Shown: positions 1-10,125, numbered from the stretch's first letter. The stretch: 64,000 nucleotides of DNA from Dehalococcoidales bacterium (GCA_016783135.1 JADHXC010000006.1:1-64000); one strand, 5' to 3'. Program-made: numbers and translations. Notes: a model not told the origin generated them from the sequence alone.

Positions 1-186
1 ACGATTACGAAACACCGTTCTCTCACTTATTCCCAGTATATCCGATGTCTTGTCAGCGTCTAGACCGGCCTCATCAACTAATAATACGGACAACGCCTTG
101 CGTAAATCTTTAGCTGTGGTAGCCCGCTCTCTGAGTTGACGTGCCTTCATTATTTCTTCATCGGTGAAATTCGCTGTTCTTGCCAT
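1..186 (-). CDS. IS630-type transposase / helix-turn-helix protein, N-terminal fragment cut by window edge
   Basis: Reverse-strand ATG at 186 preceded by GGAGGTGATCC; open to the window edge: MARTANFTDEEIMKARQLRERATTAKDLRKALSVLLVDEAGLDADKTSDILGISERTVFRNR, an HTH typical of IS630-family N-termini. Confidence 0.6.
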   Translation of the reverse strand, partial: MARTANFTDEEIMKARQLRERATTAKDLRKALSVLLVDEAGLDADKTSDILGISERTVFRNR

Positions 187-506
187 GGATCACCTCCATA
201 GCAAGATTGTACTATACTGTCATCTTGAAGGCAACTGGGAATAAGGTAATAACTGGTAGTTACCCCTATTACCGGTGCACTTTCAGGCACGGTCTGGTTG
301 GGATTGAGCGCTCAACCGGGTGTAGTCCGTTCGGACATAAATGCTGGTGTACCGGTAACTGCTTTATGGTGCCCATCCACTGGCTTTATTATGCATTGCT
401 ACTCCCTACGGTAACCGGAGCTCTGGGGATAATCGGGTTTAACGGCAAGGCTTCCAGAAACATGGGGAAAATCGAAGCGGTAGTATCGTGAAGTGGGAAG
501 AATAAG

Positions 507-1472
507 ATGCGTACTTACATAATCAGAAGAGTTATAGCCATAATACCCACTCTGTTCATTGCTTCTCTGATAGTTTTCTTCCTCATCCGTCTCATTCCCG
601 GTGACATCATTGACCAGATGGTCAGGGAACACGAATACGTCTCCGATGTATCACGGCAAATGACACGGGATGTCATAATGCACGAGCTAGGGCTGGATGT
701 TCCCTTGTATGTCCAGTACGGGCGCTGGTTGGGTGATATTTTCCTGCACGGTAGCCTGGGCGCGTCTCTGTGGAGTAAGACGACCATTGTCGAAGAGATA
801 CTCGTCAGATGGCCCGTAACTGTTGAACTAGGTTTGATGGCTCTGGTGGTGGCTTTCTGCATTGCTCTACCAATCGGCACGTATTCTGCTATTCGCCAGG
901 ATACCGCCGGAGACTATCTCGGCCGGAGTCTGGCAATATTATTTGTTGCTATTCCCAACTTCTGGCTGGCGACAATGGTCATGGTCTTCCCGGCGCTATG
1001 GTGGAACTGGTCACCTCCGATGATGCTTATCAAGTTTACGGATAATCCTTTGGGCAATCTGCAGATGTTCATTGTTCCGGCACTGGTGCTGGGAGTAGCT
1101 ATGGCGGGCGTAACCATGAGGATGACGCGTACGATGATGCTGGAAGTGCTGCGCCAGGACTATATACGGACTGCCTGGGCAAAAGGACTCAGAGAAAGAG
1201 TGGTGGTGAGCCGGCACGTACTGAAGAATGCACTTATCCCCGTGATCACCATCGTGGGTCTACAGCTTCCGGTGATGATTGGCGGGACGGTGATTATAGA
1301 GCAGATATTCGTTCTACCAGGTGTGGGCAGGTTAATGCTGACGGCTATTAATACACGTGACTATCCCATTGTCAGTGGTGTGATGGTGTTTGTGGGTACG
1401 GGGGTATTACTGATTAACCTCCTTGTTGACCTGAGCTATGCGTTCCTGGACCCGAGAATTCATTACAGATAG
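507..1472 (+). CDS. ABC transporter permease (DppB/OppB type)
   Basis: MRTYIIRRVIAIIPTLFIASLIVFFLIRLIPGD start and C-terminal binding-protein-dependent permease motif. Confidence 0.93.
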   Translation: MRTYIIRRVIAIIPTLFIASLIVFFLIRLIPGDIIDQMVREHEYVSDVSRQMTRDVIMHELGLDVPLYVQYGRWLGDIFLHGSLGASLWSKTTIVEEILVRWPVTVELGLMALVVAFCIALPIGTYSAIRQDTAGDYLGRSLAILFVAIPNFWLATMVMVFPALWWNWSPPMMLIKFTDNPLGNLQMFIVPALVLGVAMAGVTMRMTRTMMLEVLRQDYIRTAWAKGLRERVVVSRHVLKNALIPVITIVGLQLPVMIGGTVIIEQIFVLPGVGRLMLTAINTRDYPIVSGVMVFVGTGVLLINLLVDLSYAFLDPRIHYR

Positions 1473-1487
1473 TAAGGAAGCGACAAG

Positions 1488-2441
1488 ATGAGCGAGGTAG
1501 TTCTCCAGTTACAGGCACCGGTCAAGAGACGCTCCCTAGTGGTTGATATTTTCATCCGGATGGTTAAAGAAAAACCCCTTGGAACGGTAGGTTTAGTTAT
1601 TTTTGTGCTGCTTCTTTTTACCGGTATTTTCGCCGATTTTATCGCCCCTTATGGCATGAATGAAGGCAGCGTTGATTTCATACAACCACCCTCCGCCCGC
1701 TATTGGCTGGGTACCGATAATCTGGGGCGGGACCTGCTCAGTCGTGTTATCTACGGTGCCCGGATTTCGATGATAGTTGGTCTGACCGGCGCCAGTCTTT
1801 CTCTGACCATCTCCATTATGATTGGCATGCTGGCGGGTTTCATCGGTGGCCGGTTTGATATGGTGGTGCAGAGATTCGTTGATGCCTGGATGTGCTTCCC
1901 TGGGCTGGTAATCCTGATTGCCATTCTTTCTCTTACGGGACCTGGCATGTTGCAGGTAATTGTTGTCCTTTCGCTGGGCTACGGCATCTCTGGTTCACGG
2001 GTGGTCAGAAGCGCGGTGATGGGTGTCAAGGAAAACATCTACGTGGACGCGGCGAAGGCTATTGGCGCGCCCACCGGCTGGCTACTCATTAGGCACATTC
2101 TGCCAAATATTATGGCGCCATTGATTGTCCTGTTCACGGTGCGTATGCCGTTCATCATCCTGGATGAGGCATCGCTCAGCTTCCTTGGATTCGGTATTCC
2201 ACCTCCCACCCCGAGCTGGGGAGGGATGCTCAGCGGCGCCGGTCGTTCGTACATGTTCCTGGCCCCGTGGTTGGCTATCTGGCCCGGTCTGGCACTTACC
2301 ATCGTGGTGTACGGCATCAATATGTTCGGTGATGCCCTGAGAGACCTGCTGGACCCCCGGCTTAGGGGTGGCCTTGGGCGTTATGGAGGAGGAGCGATGG
2401 CAAGGAAAGTCAAAAAGATGAAAAGTGAGGCCGGCGTTTGA
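1488..2441 (+). CDS. ABC transporter permease (DppC/OppC type)
   Basis: APYGMNEGSVDFIQPPSARYWLGTDNLGRDLLSRVIYGARISM motif typical of DppC; adjacent to DppB-like gene. Confidence 0.93.
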   Translation: MSEVVLQLQAPVKRRSLVVDIFIRMVKEKPLGTVGLVIFVLLLFTGIFADFIAPYGMNEGSVDFIQPPSARYWLGTDNLGRDLLSRVIYGARISMIVGLTGASLSLTISIMIGMLAGFIGGRFDMVVQRFVDAWMCFPGLVILIAILSLTGPGMLQVIVVLSLGYGISGSRVVRSAVMGVKENIYVDAAKAIGAPTGWLLIRHILPNIMAPLIVLFTVRMPFIILDEASLSFLGFGIPPPTPSWGGMLSGAGRSYMFLAPWLAIWPGLALTIVVYGINMFGDALRDLLDPRLRGGLGRYGGGAMARKVKKMKSEAGV

Positions 2442-2505
2442 AAAGCTAGTTAGTAAGAAAACTACCAGATAAAGATGAGCCTTTTATTTGGGGAGGTAAC
2501 ATGAT

Positions 2506-4299
2506 GTGAAGGAAAATGAGAATTCTGGACTAGTGAAGAAAAAGGAGAAAAGCAAAGTGAGAAACAGGATTGTTTGGGTGGTTTTGAGCTGCTTGTTAGC
2601 AGCCGTGATGGTGCTGACATCCTGCGGGCCGGCGGAAGAGGCGAAAGAGGCGGCAAAAGAAGTTGAGGTGACACCAGCAGTGCAGGAACCTCAATATGGC
2701 GGGACTTTAACGTACATAAGTTACGGTACTACTCCGTATGCCTGGGACCCGGCCGACTGCGACTGGTATCAGGCGTATATCTGCGGGCCGGTGTACGAAA
2801 ACCTGATGATGGGCGATATCCAGAAGGGCCCCAGGGGCACGAATGAGTTCCCATTTAACCATGCGGAGTGGATTCCCGACGAATTTTTAACCGGTCAGCT
2901 GGCGGAGAGCTGGGAAACCGTCGCGCCAAATAAGATTATCTGGTATATGCGCAAGGGGATTATGTGGACTGGAAAGCCCGGTGTCATGACATCAAGGGAG
3001 GTCACAGCATACGATGCCGAAGCTGCCCTGAAGCGCTACATGGTCAGTCCCAAGAGTAGCGTTGGTCGCTTCAACTGGGTTGACTCCCTGACAGCTACTG
3101 ATAAATACACCCTGGTACTGGAGTACAATGCCTTCAGTGCTGACTGGAGCTATCTCCTGGGCTGGGGCTGGTCCACCGACATCTATCCGCCGGAAGTGGT
3201 CACGGCTGGTATCGGTGACTGGAAAAACATTGTTGGTACCGGGCCATTCATGATAGAGGACTATGTGACGGGTAGCTCCATTACCTACACCAGGAACCCC
3301 GGCTACTGGGGCACCACCATGATTGACGGCAAGGAGTATGAGACACCATTTGTTGACACAATGATTTACTTAATTATCGCCGACGAATCCACCCGTCTCG
3401 CCGCTGTGAGGACTGCCAAGGTTGATACCGCCACTCAGAGCTGGAAATTCAAGGCGACCCTGGAGGAAAGCAATCCCGAACTGAAAAGATGGCGTCTTCT
3501 CAGCATGAGCGACTTGCTGGTGGCCATGCCCGTCGACAAGGAGCCCTTTGACGATATACGGGTTCGCCAAGCAATGTCCATGGCCCTCGACCGGAACGCT
3601 ATTTCGAAAAACCCGGAGTGGGAACCTACTGATAATCCAATTTTCCTCCACTATCCAATGGGAGGTAACTACCCAGAGAGTGTTTACACGCCTCTGGAAA
3701 AGCTTCCAGCGGATGTCGCCGAGCAATTCACTCTTAACATCACCAAGGCGAAACAACTGCTGACAGATGCCGGTTATCCCAATGGATTCAAGACGGAGAT
3801 GATACTCGATAATACTACCCCTACCATGGGGGACATAGGGTCTCAGCTGACGGCGATGTGGCTCAACATTGGCGTTACTGTCGATATCAAACCGATGGAA
3901 TACTCCGCTTTTCAGAGTATGTTCCTGAGCAAGACGAACCCCGCCATGGTCTTTTACAGCAAGGGCCTGGTGCACCCGCTGACCGCGCTCCGGTATAACC
4001 TGCCCGGCCAGCCGTGGGGTCCGGCTAACTGGAACGACCCGCAGTACGAGAAAGACTACTACATAGCTAAGGGTACGGTCGATGATGCCGAACGGAACAA
4101 GATACTGAAGGCCCTGAATGTCCAAGCGCTCGCTGCCGTAGGTTACATCGGAATGCCAGCCAATTACTACTATGTCTACGCCCAGCCGTGGGTGATGAAT
4201 TACTACGGCGAAACAAACCTGGGCTACATCAATGAACCCAGCCAGGCTTATGCGGCAATCTGGATTGACCAGGCCAAGAAAGCAGAGCTGGGATACTAA
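2506..4299 (+). CDS. ABC transporter substrate-binding lipoprotein (peptide/nickel SBP family 5)
   Basis: Lipobox-like VLTSCG, TLTYISYGTTPYAWDPAD, long SBP_bac_5-like body; GTG start, the true start may be internal GTG near 2557. Confidence 0.92.
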   Translation: MKENENSGLVKKKEKSKVRNRIVWVVLSCLLAAVMVLTSCGPAEEAKEAAKEVEVTPAVQEPQYGGTLTYISYGTTPYAWDPADCDWYQAYICGPVYENLMMGDIQKGPRGTNEFPFNHAEWIPDEFLTGQLAESWETVAPNKIIWYMRKGIMWTGKPGVMTSREVTAYDAEAALKRYMVSPKSSVGRFNWVDSLTATDKYTLVLEYNAFSADWSYLLGWGWSTDIYPPEVVTAGIGDWKNIVGTGPFMIEDYVTGSSITYTRNPGYWGTTMIDGKEYETPFVDTMIYLIIADESTRLAAVRTAKVDTATQSWKFKATLEESNPELKRWRLLSMSDLLVAMPVDKEPFDDIRVRQAMSMALDRNAISKNPEWEPTDNPIFLHYPMGGNYPESVYTPLEKLPADVAEQFTLNITKAKQLLTDAGYPNGFKTEMILDNTTPTMGDIGSQLTAMWLNIGVTVDIKPMEYSAFQSMFLSKTNPAMVFYSKGLVHPLTALRYNLPGQPWGPANWNDPQYEKDYYIAKGTVDDAERNKILKALNVQALAAVGYIGMPANYYYVYAQPWVMNYYGETNLGYINEPSQAYAAIWIDQAKKAELGY

Positions 4300-4332
4300 T
4301 CCCCGGTACCAGTGGCACAAAATGCTACACGA

Positions 4333-4366
4333 GCGAAGGGGTGTGGTCAATACCACACCCCTTCGC
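4333..4366 (+). terminator. Strong hairpin terminator after the ABC transporter operon
   Basis: Perfect 14-bp inverted repeat GCGAAGGGGTGTGG-TCAATA-CCACACCCCTTCGC; no clear U tract. Confidence 0.6.
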
Positions 4367-4485
4367 ATGATTCGGTATAATGCGTGAGTGAATGGGCTTC
4401 TATATTGTCGTTGACCTGTGTCATGTGAAGTGCTAGAATGTGAGGCACCGGGCAGTTTCACCTACTGAGGAGGGTCTATAAGAAA

Positions 4486-6063
4486 ATGGTTGTGTATGCA
4501 TCTCAGACGTACTACAGCGTTGTTCGCAAGCCTGAGACACCCGCCTTCATCCACAGGGAAAGGTGCTGGCCTGAGGTTGACAAGTATTCCCCTTGTGAAG
4601 CGGCTTGTCCGCTAACCCAGGATGTTCCCAACTACATAATGGCCATCGCTCAAGGCGACATCAAGAAGGCGATATCCATCATCCGGGAGACTAATCCCCT
4701 GCCGTCTATCTGCGGACGGGTCTGCCATCATCCCTGTGAGACGGAGTGTAATCGTAAGGATGTTGACAGTCCGATAGCTATCCAGGCGCTGAAGCGGTTC
4801 GCCGCCGACCGGGATAGCGGTGAGAAGCCGCCCCCCGTAGCCAGAACAAAGGAAGCCAGGGTGGCTATCGTGGGTTCCGGGCCGGCAGGATTGACCGCGG
4901 CTCATGACCTGGTCAACAAAGGGTATGACACGGCCATCTTTGAGGCCGCACCCACGCCCGGCGGGATACTCACTTCGTCGATTCCTGATTTCCTTCTGCC
5001 GGTAGAAGCCGTCAAGTCTGATATCGACCGTATCACGGCACTGGGGGTCCGGATTCACTGCAATGTACGCATTGGCAGGGACGTCAGTCTGGATGCTCTT
5101 GCCCGCCAGGGGTACGGTGCTATCCTGATAGCCATCGGTGCCCAGAAGAGTGCAGAACTGCCTATCACGGGCTCAGACCTGGCCGGTATCACAACCGCCC
5201 TTCCCTTCCTGATGGAAGCCAAGCAGAGAAGGCTGGCATCTCTCAAAGGCAGGGTTGCCGTGATTGGCGGTGGTGCCGTAGCGATGGATGTTGCCCGTAC
5301 TGCCCTGCGGTTGGGGGCGGACGAGGTGCACGTCGCCTGTCTTGAGAGCCGTGCTGACATGCCCGCCTTTGACTGGGAGATAGAGGAAGCGGAGCGAGAG
5401 GGTGTGAAGATGCATCCGTCCCTGGCACCGCAGCAATTCACTTCGAAGAGCGGCTCCCGGGCCAGCGGCATAGACTTCAAGCGAGTGACCTCCACCTCGG
5501 TGGACAGCGAAGGCAGGATGAGCTGGACTCTCATGGAGGGAGCAGGCAGTGACTATTCCATGGATGCCGATGTCGTAGTTGTCGCCATCGGACAGATGGC
5601 GGACACCAGCGGACTGCCTGCCGATTCGTTGAACCTGAGCGGCAGGGGCACGGTTATCGTGAACCCGGATACCGGGGAGACGAGTATGGATGGTGTGTTC
5701 GCTGCCGGCGATATCACCACCGGTCGTGGCACCGTTACCGAAGCGATGGCGGCCGGCCGGCGGGCGGCGCTCTCCATTGACCAGTACCTCAGCGGGCAGC
5801 CGATTGTTGCCGTGGATGATACCCGGGAGATAATCACGATAAAGCCGGAGCAGGTGCCTGCCTATCTGGTGCGTCGGGACCAGTGGGAAATACCAAAGCT
5901 CTCCGGCAAGCAGGCAATAACAACTTCCAAGGAGGTGAGTCTGGGATATACGTTCTGGCAGGCGGTTGAGGAGGCACGCCGGTGTCTGAATTGCCGGATG
6001 TGCGCCAACTGCATGTTTGAACGCGGGCAGCTTTGTTTTGAGACAGCCGATAGATTGCTGTAA
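4486..6063 (+). CDS. FAD/NAD(P)-dependent oxidoreductase with N-terminal Fe-S domain (GltD/glutamate-synthase small subunit-like)
   Basis: CEAACPLTQDVPNYI, CGRVCHHPCETECNR, VAIVGSGPAGLTAAHDL, VAVIGGGAVAMDVARTALRLGA. Confidence 0.92.
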   Translation: MVVYASQTYYSVVRKPETPAFIHRERCWPEVDKYSPCEAACPLTQDVPNYIMAIAQGDIKKAISIIRETNPLPSICGRVCHHPCETECNRKDVDSPIAIQALKRFAADRDSGEKPPPVARTKEARVAIVGSGPAGLTAAHDLVNKGYDTAIFEAAPTPGGILTSSIPDFLLPVEAVKSDIDRITALGVRIHCNVRIGRDVSLDALARQGYGAILIAIGAQKSAELPITGSDLAGITTALPFLMEAKQRRLASLKGRVAVIGGGAVAMDVARTALRLGADEVHVACLESRADMPAFDWEIEEAEREGVKMHPSLAPQQFTSKSGSRASGIDFKRVTSTSVDSEGRMSWTLMEGAGSDYSMDADVVVVAIGQMADTSGLPADSLNLSGRGTVIVNPDTGETSMDGVFAAGDITTGRGTVTEAMAAGRRAALSIDQYLSGQPIVAVDDTREIITIKPEQVPAYLVRRDQWEIPKLSGKQAITTSKEVSLGYTFWQAVEEARRCLNCRMCANCMFERGQLCFETADRLL

Positions 6064-6095
6064 ACACCAGGAATCAATAGCAGGAGGTAGTAGAT

Positions 6096-6938
6096 ATGTG
6101 CTGGATGTGTGACGAGTTTGGGGACCCAGAACATGGCAACGGGGTCTGGTACCTGAACCCCAGGAACTATGCCAGAAACATGTACAAGCTTCGTGCTCCC
6201 GGGGAGGGTTTCAAGGGCGCGGAAGTTGGGCTGGAAACCGGGGCAAGAAGCGGTCCGTCACAGATGGATATGTTGAACGCCATTGAGAACAACGACCATG
6301 CCGAATTCGATAGGATTACGTCCATCATGCAGGCCAGAGGCCAGGGCAGCCAGATTGTGGCGCTGGAACATGCTGACCGGGTGCTGGAGCTCTCCTCGCC
6401 CATCGGTCTGATTGCCTGTATCTGCCGGAAGGCCGCGCGCGCCATCGACGAGCGGAACGAGATGGAGTACACCTGTATGGGCATGGGTGTCGGCATGCTC
6501 AAGTGGGAGCGCTGGCCGGAGCGGTACAAGGGTGGCGTTACGTTCGCCAATATCGACGAAGCCATAGAATGGAACCACGAGATGGACCGCAGGGGCTTTG
6601 TCCATATCCTGATGCTCTTCGGCGCGCCGTTCATTGGTGGTTTCTGCCAGTGTGATTATCCTGACTGTGGTGCGCTGAGGAATGCCGTCGATTTCGGAAT
6701 CGGTGCATTGAAAGGTCACTACGTGGCCATGGTCGACTATGACAAATGCAATGGTTGCGGCATCTGCGCCCAGCGGTGCCAGTGGGGTGCACTCAAGTTC
6801 GAGGTTACCACCGAGAAGGCTAACATCGATGTGTTCAAGTGCTATGGTTGTGGCCTGTGCCAGACCGGTTGCCCGCGAAGCGCAATCAGGCTGGTACCAC
6901 GCGTGGAAGTACCGGCAGTCGCGGAGGTGTGGACATGA
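6096..6938 (+). CDS. 4Fe-4S ferredoxin-domain protein
   Basis: YDKCNGCGICAQRCQWGAL and CYGCGLCQTGCPRSAI clusters at the C-terminus. Confidence 0.88.
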   Translation: MCWMCDEFGDPEHGNGVWYLNPRNYARNMYKLRAPGEGFKGAEVGLETGARSGPSQMDMLNAIENNDHAEFDRITSIMQARGQGSQIVALEHADRVLELSSPIGLIACICRKAARAIDERNEMEYTCMGMGVGMLKWERWPERYKGGVTFANIDEAIEWNHEMDRRGFVHILMLFGAPFIGGFCQCDYPDCGALRNAVDFGIGALKGHYVAMVDYDKCNGCGICAQRCQWGALKFEVTTEKANIDVFKCYGCGLCQTGCPRSAIRLVPRVEVPAVAEVWT

Positions 6939-7261
6939 CCTATCCTTTGCCAATGGGAAGGAAGTTTCCCAAGATTAAGATTGACCTGGAGAAGTGTACT
7001 GTTCCTTTCCTGTGCAAGAAGTGCTTGCAGATTTGCCCCGAGGCCATTCTCCATGTAACGCGTGTCATGGCCAAGGAGAAGCGGTTGGAGGAGATGGACC
7101 CGAGGATTGATGGGAACTACGTTCTCTTTGCCTCGCGCCCTGATAAGTGCACTGTATGTAATCTATGCATCGATGTCTGCCCCGTTGACGCAATCAAAAT
7201 CGAGGCACCCTCACAGGTACGCGTCAAGCCCAAGGTCCAGGGCGAACAGTGGGGCCAGTAG
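6935..7261 (+). CDS. 4Fe-4S ferredoxin
   Basis: ATG at 6935 overlaps upstream stop (ATGA); CTVPFLCKKCLQICPEA and CTVCNLCIDVCPVDAI. ORF track start 6839 overlaps the upstream gene and is less likely. Confidence 0.85.
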   Translation: MTYPLPMGRKFPKIKIDLEKCTVPFLCKKCLQICPEAILHVTRVMAKEKRLEEMDPRIDGNYVLFASRPDKCTVCNLCIDVCPVDAIKIEAPSQVRVKPKVQGEQWGQ

Positions 7262-7273
7262 TAGGAGGCGACT

Positions 7274-7900
7274 ATGGCAATAACGAAAGACCCGTTCGAA
7301 GAGCTTAAGAAAGCACCATATCCCCTGTATGTGGCCCCACGACCCTACTCCTTCGACCTCAACGAGGACATGGTCGGCATGATACGTGCCGAGTTCAACG
7401 CTGATGCCGTGTCTTCAAAGCTGGCCGAAGCCATAAAGGGTAAGAAGAAGGCTGATATCGCAGCGGCGGCCAGCGTCCTTTTCAAAGAGCTCGGTAATGC
7501 CTGGATGCAGAAGACGATTCAGCTAGGCGAGGAGTATTCCGACCGGACTATCGAGGTGGTGCTGGAATCCGTTGACCGGCAGGGTAACCAGTTCATGGTC
7601 TGGCCTCATGTCCCGCAAAGGTTCATTGAGATAGCCTACCTCGGCACCCAGGCTTTCCTCAAGGTCCCGATTACGCTGAACAACATGGAGGCGCTGGAGT
7701 ACCGGATACCTCAATGTGCTCTGTTTGGTGCGATAAAGGAGAAGTGCGGGGATGAAGTCGCCAACCTGATGACATGCAAGGACTACTGTCTCTCTGCCCT
7801 GGACACGGTGTGCAAGCATCAGGAGACAGAAGTCATCACCAGCATGCCCAAGAATACGGCTGCCGACGGATACTGCGAATTCTTGCTGAAGAAGCTCTAG
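7274..7900 (+). CDS. Conserved protein, possibly L-2-amino-thiazoline-4-carboxylic acid hydrolase-like
   Basis: Ordered ORF in operon, C-terminal conserved Cys pattern (CKDYCLSALDTVC); family assignment tentative. Confidence 0.6.
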   Translation: MAITKDPFEELKKAPYPLYVAPRPYSFDLNEDMVGMIRAEFNADAVSSKLAEAIKGKKKADIAAAASVLFKELGNAWMQKTIQLGEEYSDRTIEVVLESVDRQGNQFMVWPHVPQRFIEIAYLGTQAFLKVPITLNNMEALEYRIPQCALFGAIKEKCGDEVANLMTCKDYCLSALDTVCKHQETEVITSMPKNTAADGYCEFLLKKL

Positions 7901-7924
7901 TTTCCGGGCCTTCAAGGAAGTTCG

Positions 7925-8683
7925 GTGAAGCTGGAGAACAGGGTTGCTATTATTACTGGCGCCGGTCGCGGTATCGGGAAGGCGATTGCCTTCAGATTGG
8001 CCGAGGAAGGCGCCAAGATTGTTGCCAGTGATATCGACCTTGCTTATGCCGAGGATGTCGCTAACCGCCTCAAGAAGAAGGGACGGCAGGCCCTGGCGGT
8101 TAAGGCTGACGTCACCAGCGGGTACGAGGTTGCCCAAGTATTCAAGGCAGCGGAGAAGCGCTTCGGTGGCGTCGATATCCTGGTGAACAGCGCCGGAATC
8201 CGGCGTGATGCCCCTCTGCACAAGATGTCCGAGGACGACTGGGATACGGTGCTTGCCACGCAAGCGAGGGGAAGCTTCAACTGCGCCCGGGCTGTCCAGA
8301 AGTACATGGTGCGGCATAACTACGGTAAGATTGTCAACATATCCTCGCCGGTCCCCGCCAGCCTGGGAGAGCGTGAACAGACCGCATATGCGGCGGCCAG
8401 CGCAGCCGTCCAGGGATTCACCAGGGCACTCGCCCTGGAGCTGGGACCTTACGGAATCAACGTCAACTGCGTCGCACCGGAGTACATAGACACCGAGATG
8501 ACTCGGAGCGTGGCGCGTAAAGATGGCATGTACCTGGATGATTTCCGGAAGTTCGCCACCGCCCGAGTACCACTGAGGAGAATAGGTACCCCGGAGGACG
8601 TCGCCAACGTGGTCCTGTTCCTGGTCTCGGATGAGTCCAGTTTCGTTTCCGGGCAGGTGATTTATGTCCGGGGCGGTCCCTGA
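7925..8683 (+). CDS. SDR-family oxidoreductase (FabG-like)
   Basis: GTG start; VAIITGAGRGIGKAIAFRLAEEGA, ILVNSAGIRRDAPL, FLVSDESSFVSGQVIYVRGG. Confidence 0.92.
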   Translation: MKLENRVAIITGAGRGIGKAIAFRLAEEGAKIVASDIDLAYAEDVANRLKKKGRQALAVKADVTSGYEVAQVFKAAEKRFGGVDILVNSAGIRRDAPLHKMSEDDWDTVLATQARGSFNCARAVQKYMVRHNYGKIVNISSPVPASLGEREQTAYAAASAAVQGFTRALALELGPYGINVNCVAPEYIDTEMTRSVARKDGMYLDDFRKFATARVPLRRIGTPEDVANVVLFLVSDESSFVSGQVIYVRGGP

Positions 8684-8709
8684 ATCGGTCTCGCCGGAGC
8701 AAATCAGCG

Positions 8710-9300
8710 ATGCATTTCATGCCTGACACTGAAGATGAAGATTCGGCTGAGGAGACCTTCTGGCCGGAGGGTTACAAGCAGGTAATTCGGGAAGATGTCC
8801 GGCGGGTTATCGCCGAACAGTTCAACGGCAGGAAGCAGTTCCGGCGTGTTTACCGGAAGGGATATACCGAGAGCTTCACCGGATACGAGCAGTTCCTGGA
8901 CCGCGTAGCGGACATGGTCGCAATTGGCGCCGAGAACGGGGCGGACGACGCCTTCGACGAAATTGTCGATGCCTTTCTGGAGGAAGATGCCCTGCCGGAA
9001 ATGCGTCGCTATACCAGCTACCTCTGGCCCGACCCTCTGTCGCGTGAGGTCGGAGAGCGACTCCGAAGGGTGATTGTCGATGAGTATGGCGAGGACGACG
9101 TATACCGTTTCACCTACAAAGTGGGCTACAAGAACGACTTTGGCAGTTATGGCGAATATATGGACTATGTTGCTGAACTGGTGATGACCGGAGTGATGAA
9201 CGGCGCCAATGATACGCTGGAGAGGATATACCGCTCTTTCATGAACTACAACCGTTTGCTGCCGGTACGCCGGTACCCCCGGCGACTCAAGATGTGGTGA
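8710..9300 (+). CDS. Hypothetical protein made of two tandem homologous halves
   Basis: Internal duplication visible by eye: RKGYTESFTGYEQFLDRVADMVAIGAENGADDAFDEI versus YKVGYKNDFGSYGEYMDYVAELVMTGVMNGANDTLERI. Confidence 0.75.
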   Translation: MHFMPDTEDEDSAEETFWPEGYKQVIREDVRRVIAEQFNGRKQFRRVYRKGYTESFTGYEQFLDRVADMVAIGAENGADDAFDEIVDAFLEEDALPEMRRYTSYLWPDPLSREVGERLRRVIVDEYGEDDVYRFTYKVGYKNDFGSYGEYMDYVAELVMTGVMNGANDTLERIYRSFMNYNRLLPVRRYPRRLKMW

Positions 9301-9339
9301 CGGTGCTGAATACCGGGTATGCGTGAGGAGGGGATAGGC

Positions 9340-10125
9340 GTGAACAAGATAGCAGTTTGTGGTAAGGGTGGTAGCGGCAAGAGTGTTGTCGTCCGGCTGC
9401 TTGCCGATGGTCTGCAGGAGCGGGGACGCCGGGTGCTTGTAGTCGATGCCGATGAGTCCAACACCGGCCTCCATCGTATGCTCGGCTTTGATAATCCCCC
9501 GAAACCTCTGACCGACCTCCTTGGCGGCAAACAGAAGCTTGAAGCGCAGCTGGAAGAGGCTGTCCGGGCGGGGATTCCGGAAATGAGTGTCGAGCTAATC
9601 CACCAGGAGATGCAACTGGCCGATATTCCTCCCGAGTTCATGTTCGAGACCGGCGGCATCCGGCTGATAAACATCGGCAAGATACTGGTGGCACTGGAGG
9701 GCTGTGCCTGCCCGATGGGCATCGTGAGCAGGTCATTCCTCAAGAAACTCCGCCTCGAACCGGATGAGATTGCCGTCATTGACCTGGAAGCGGGGGTGGA
9801 GCACTTCGGCCGGGGCGTGGAGACCAGCATCGACTGCGTGCTGGTGGTGGTTGAGCCATCGATTGACTCTCTGGAGGTCGCCGAGAAGATTGGCGAGCTT
9901 TCCGCCCAGATTGAAATTGCCGACGTCTGGGTGGTGCTGAATAAGATAGCTTCGGATGACATCGCTGACCGGCTTCGCAATCACCTGGAGGAGCGGGATA
10001 TGACCGTTATCGGCGTCATCCATCAGAACCAGGAGATATTCGAGTCCTGCCTCGACGGGCGACCGATACGAGGTCGTGCTGCTGCCGAGGATATCGACCA
10101 GGTACTGGACTTTATTTTTCCGTAG
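9340..10125 (+). CDS. CooC-like P-loop ATPase (metal-center maturation)
   Basis: MNKIAVCGKGGSGKSVVVRLLADGLQERGRRVLVVDADESNTGLHRMLG; GTG start at 9340. Confidence 0.85.
   Translation: MNKIAVCGKGGSGKSVVVRLLADGLQERGRRVLVVDADESNTGLHRMLGFDNPPKPLTDLLGGKQKLEAQLEEAVRAGIPEMSVELIHQEMQLADIPPEFMFETGGIRLINIGKILVALEGCACPMGIVSRSFLKKLRLEPDEIAVIDLEAGVEHFGRGVETSIDCVLVVVEPSIDSLEVAEKIGELSAQIEIADVWVVLNKIASDDIADRLRNHLEERDMTVIGVIHQNQEIFESCLDGRPIRGRAAAEDIDQVLDFIFP

Noticed and set aside
180-491. 103-aa ORF upstream of the ABC permease
   Set aside because: No domain or convincing start; probably intergenic or remnant sequence
3370-4461. 363-aa minus-strand ORF opposite the substrate-binding protein gene
   Set aside because: Shadow ORF antisense to a clear SBP gene; low-complexity, no recognisable domain
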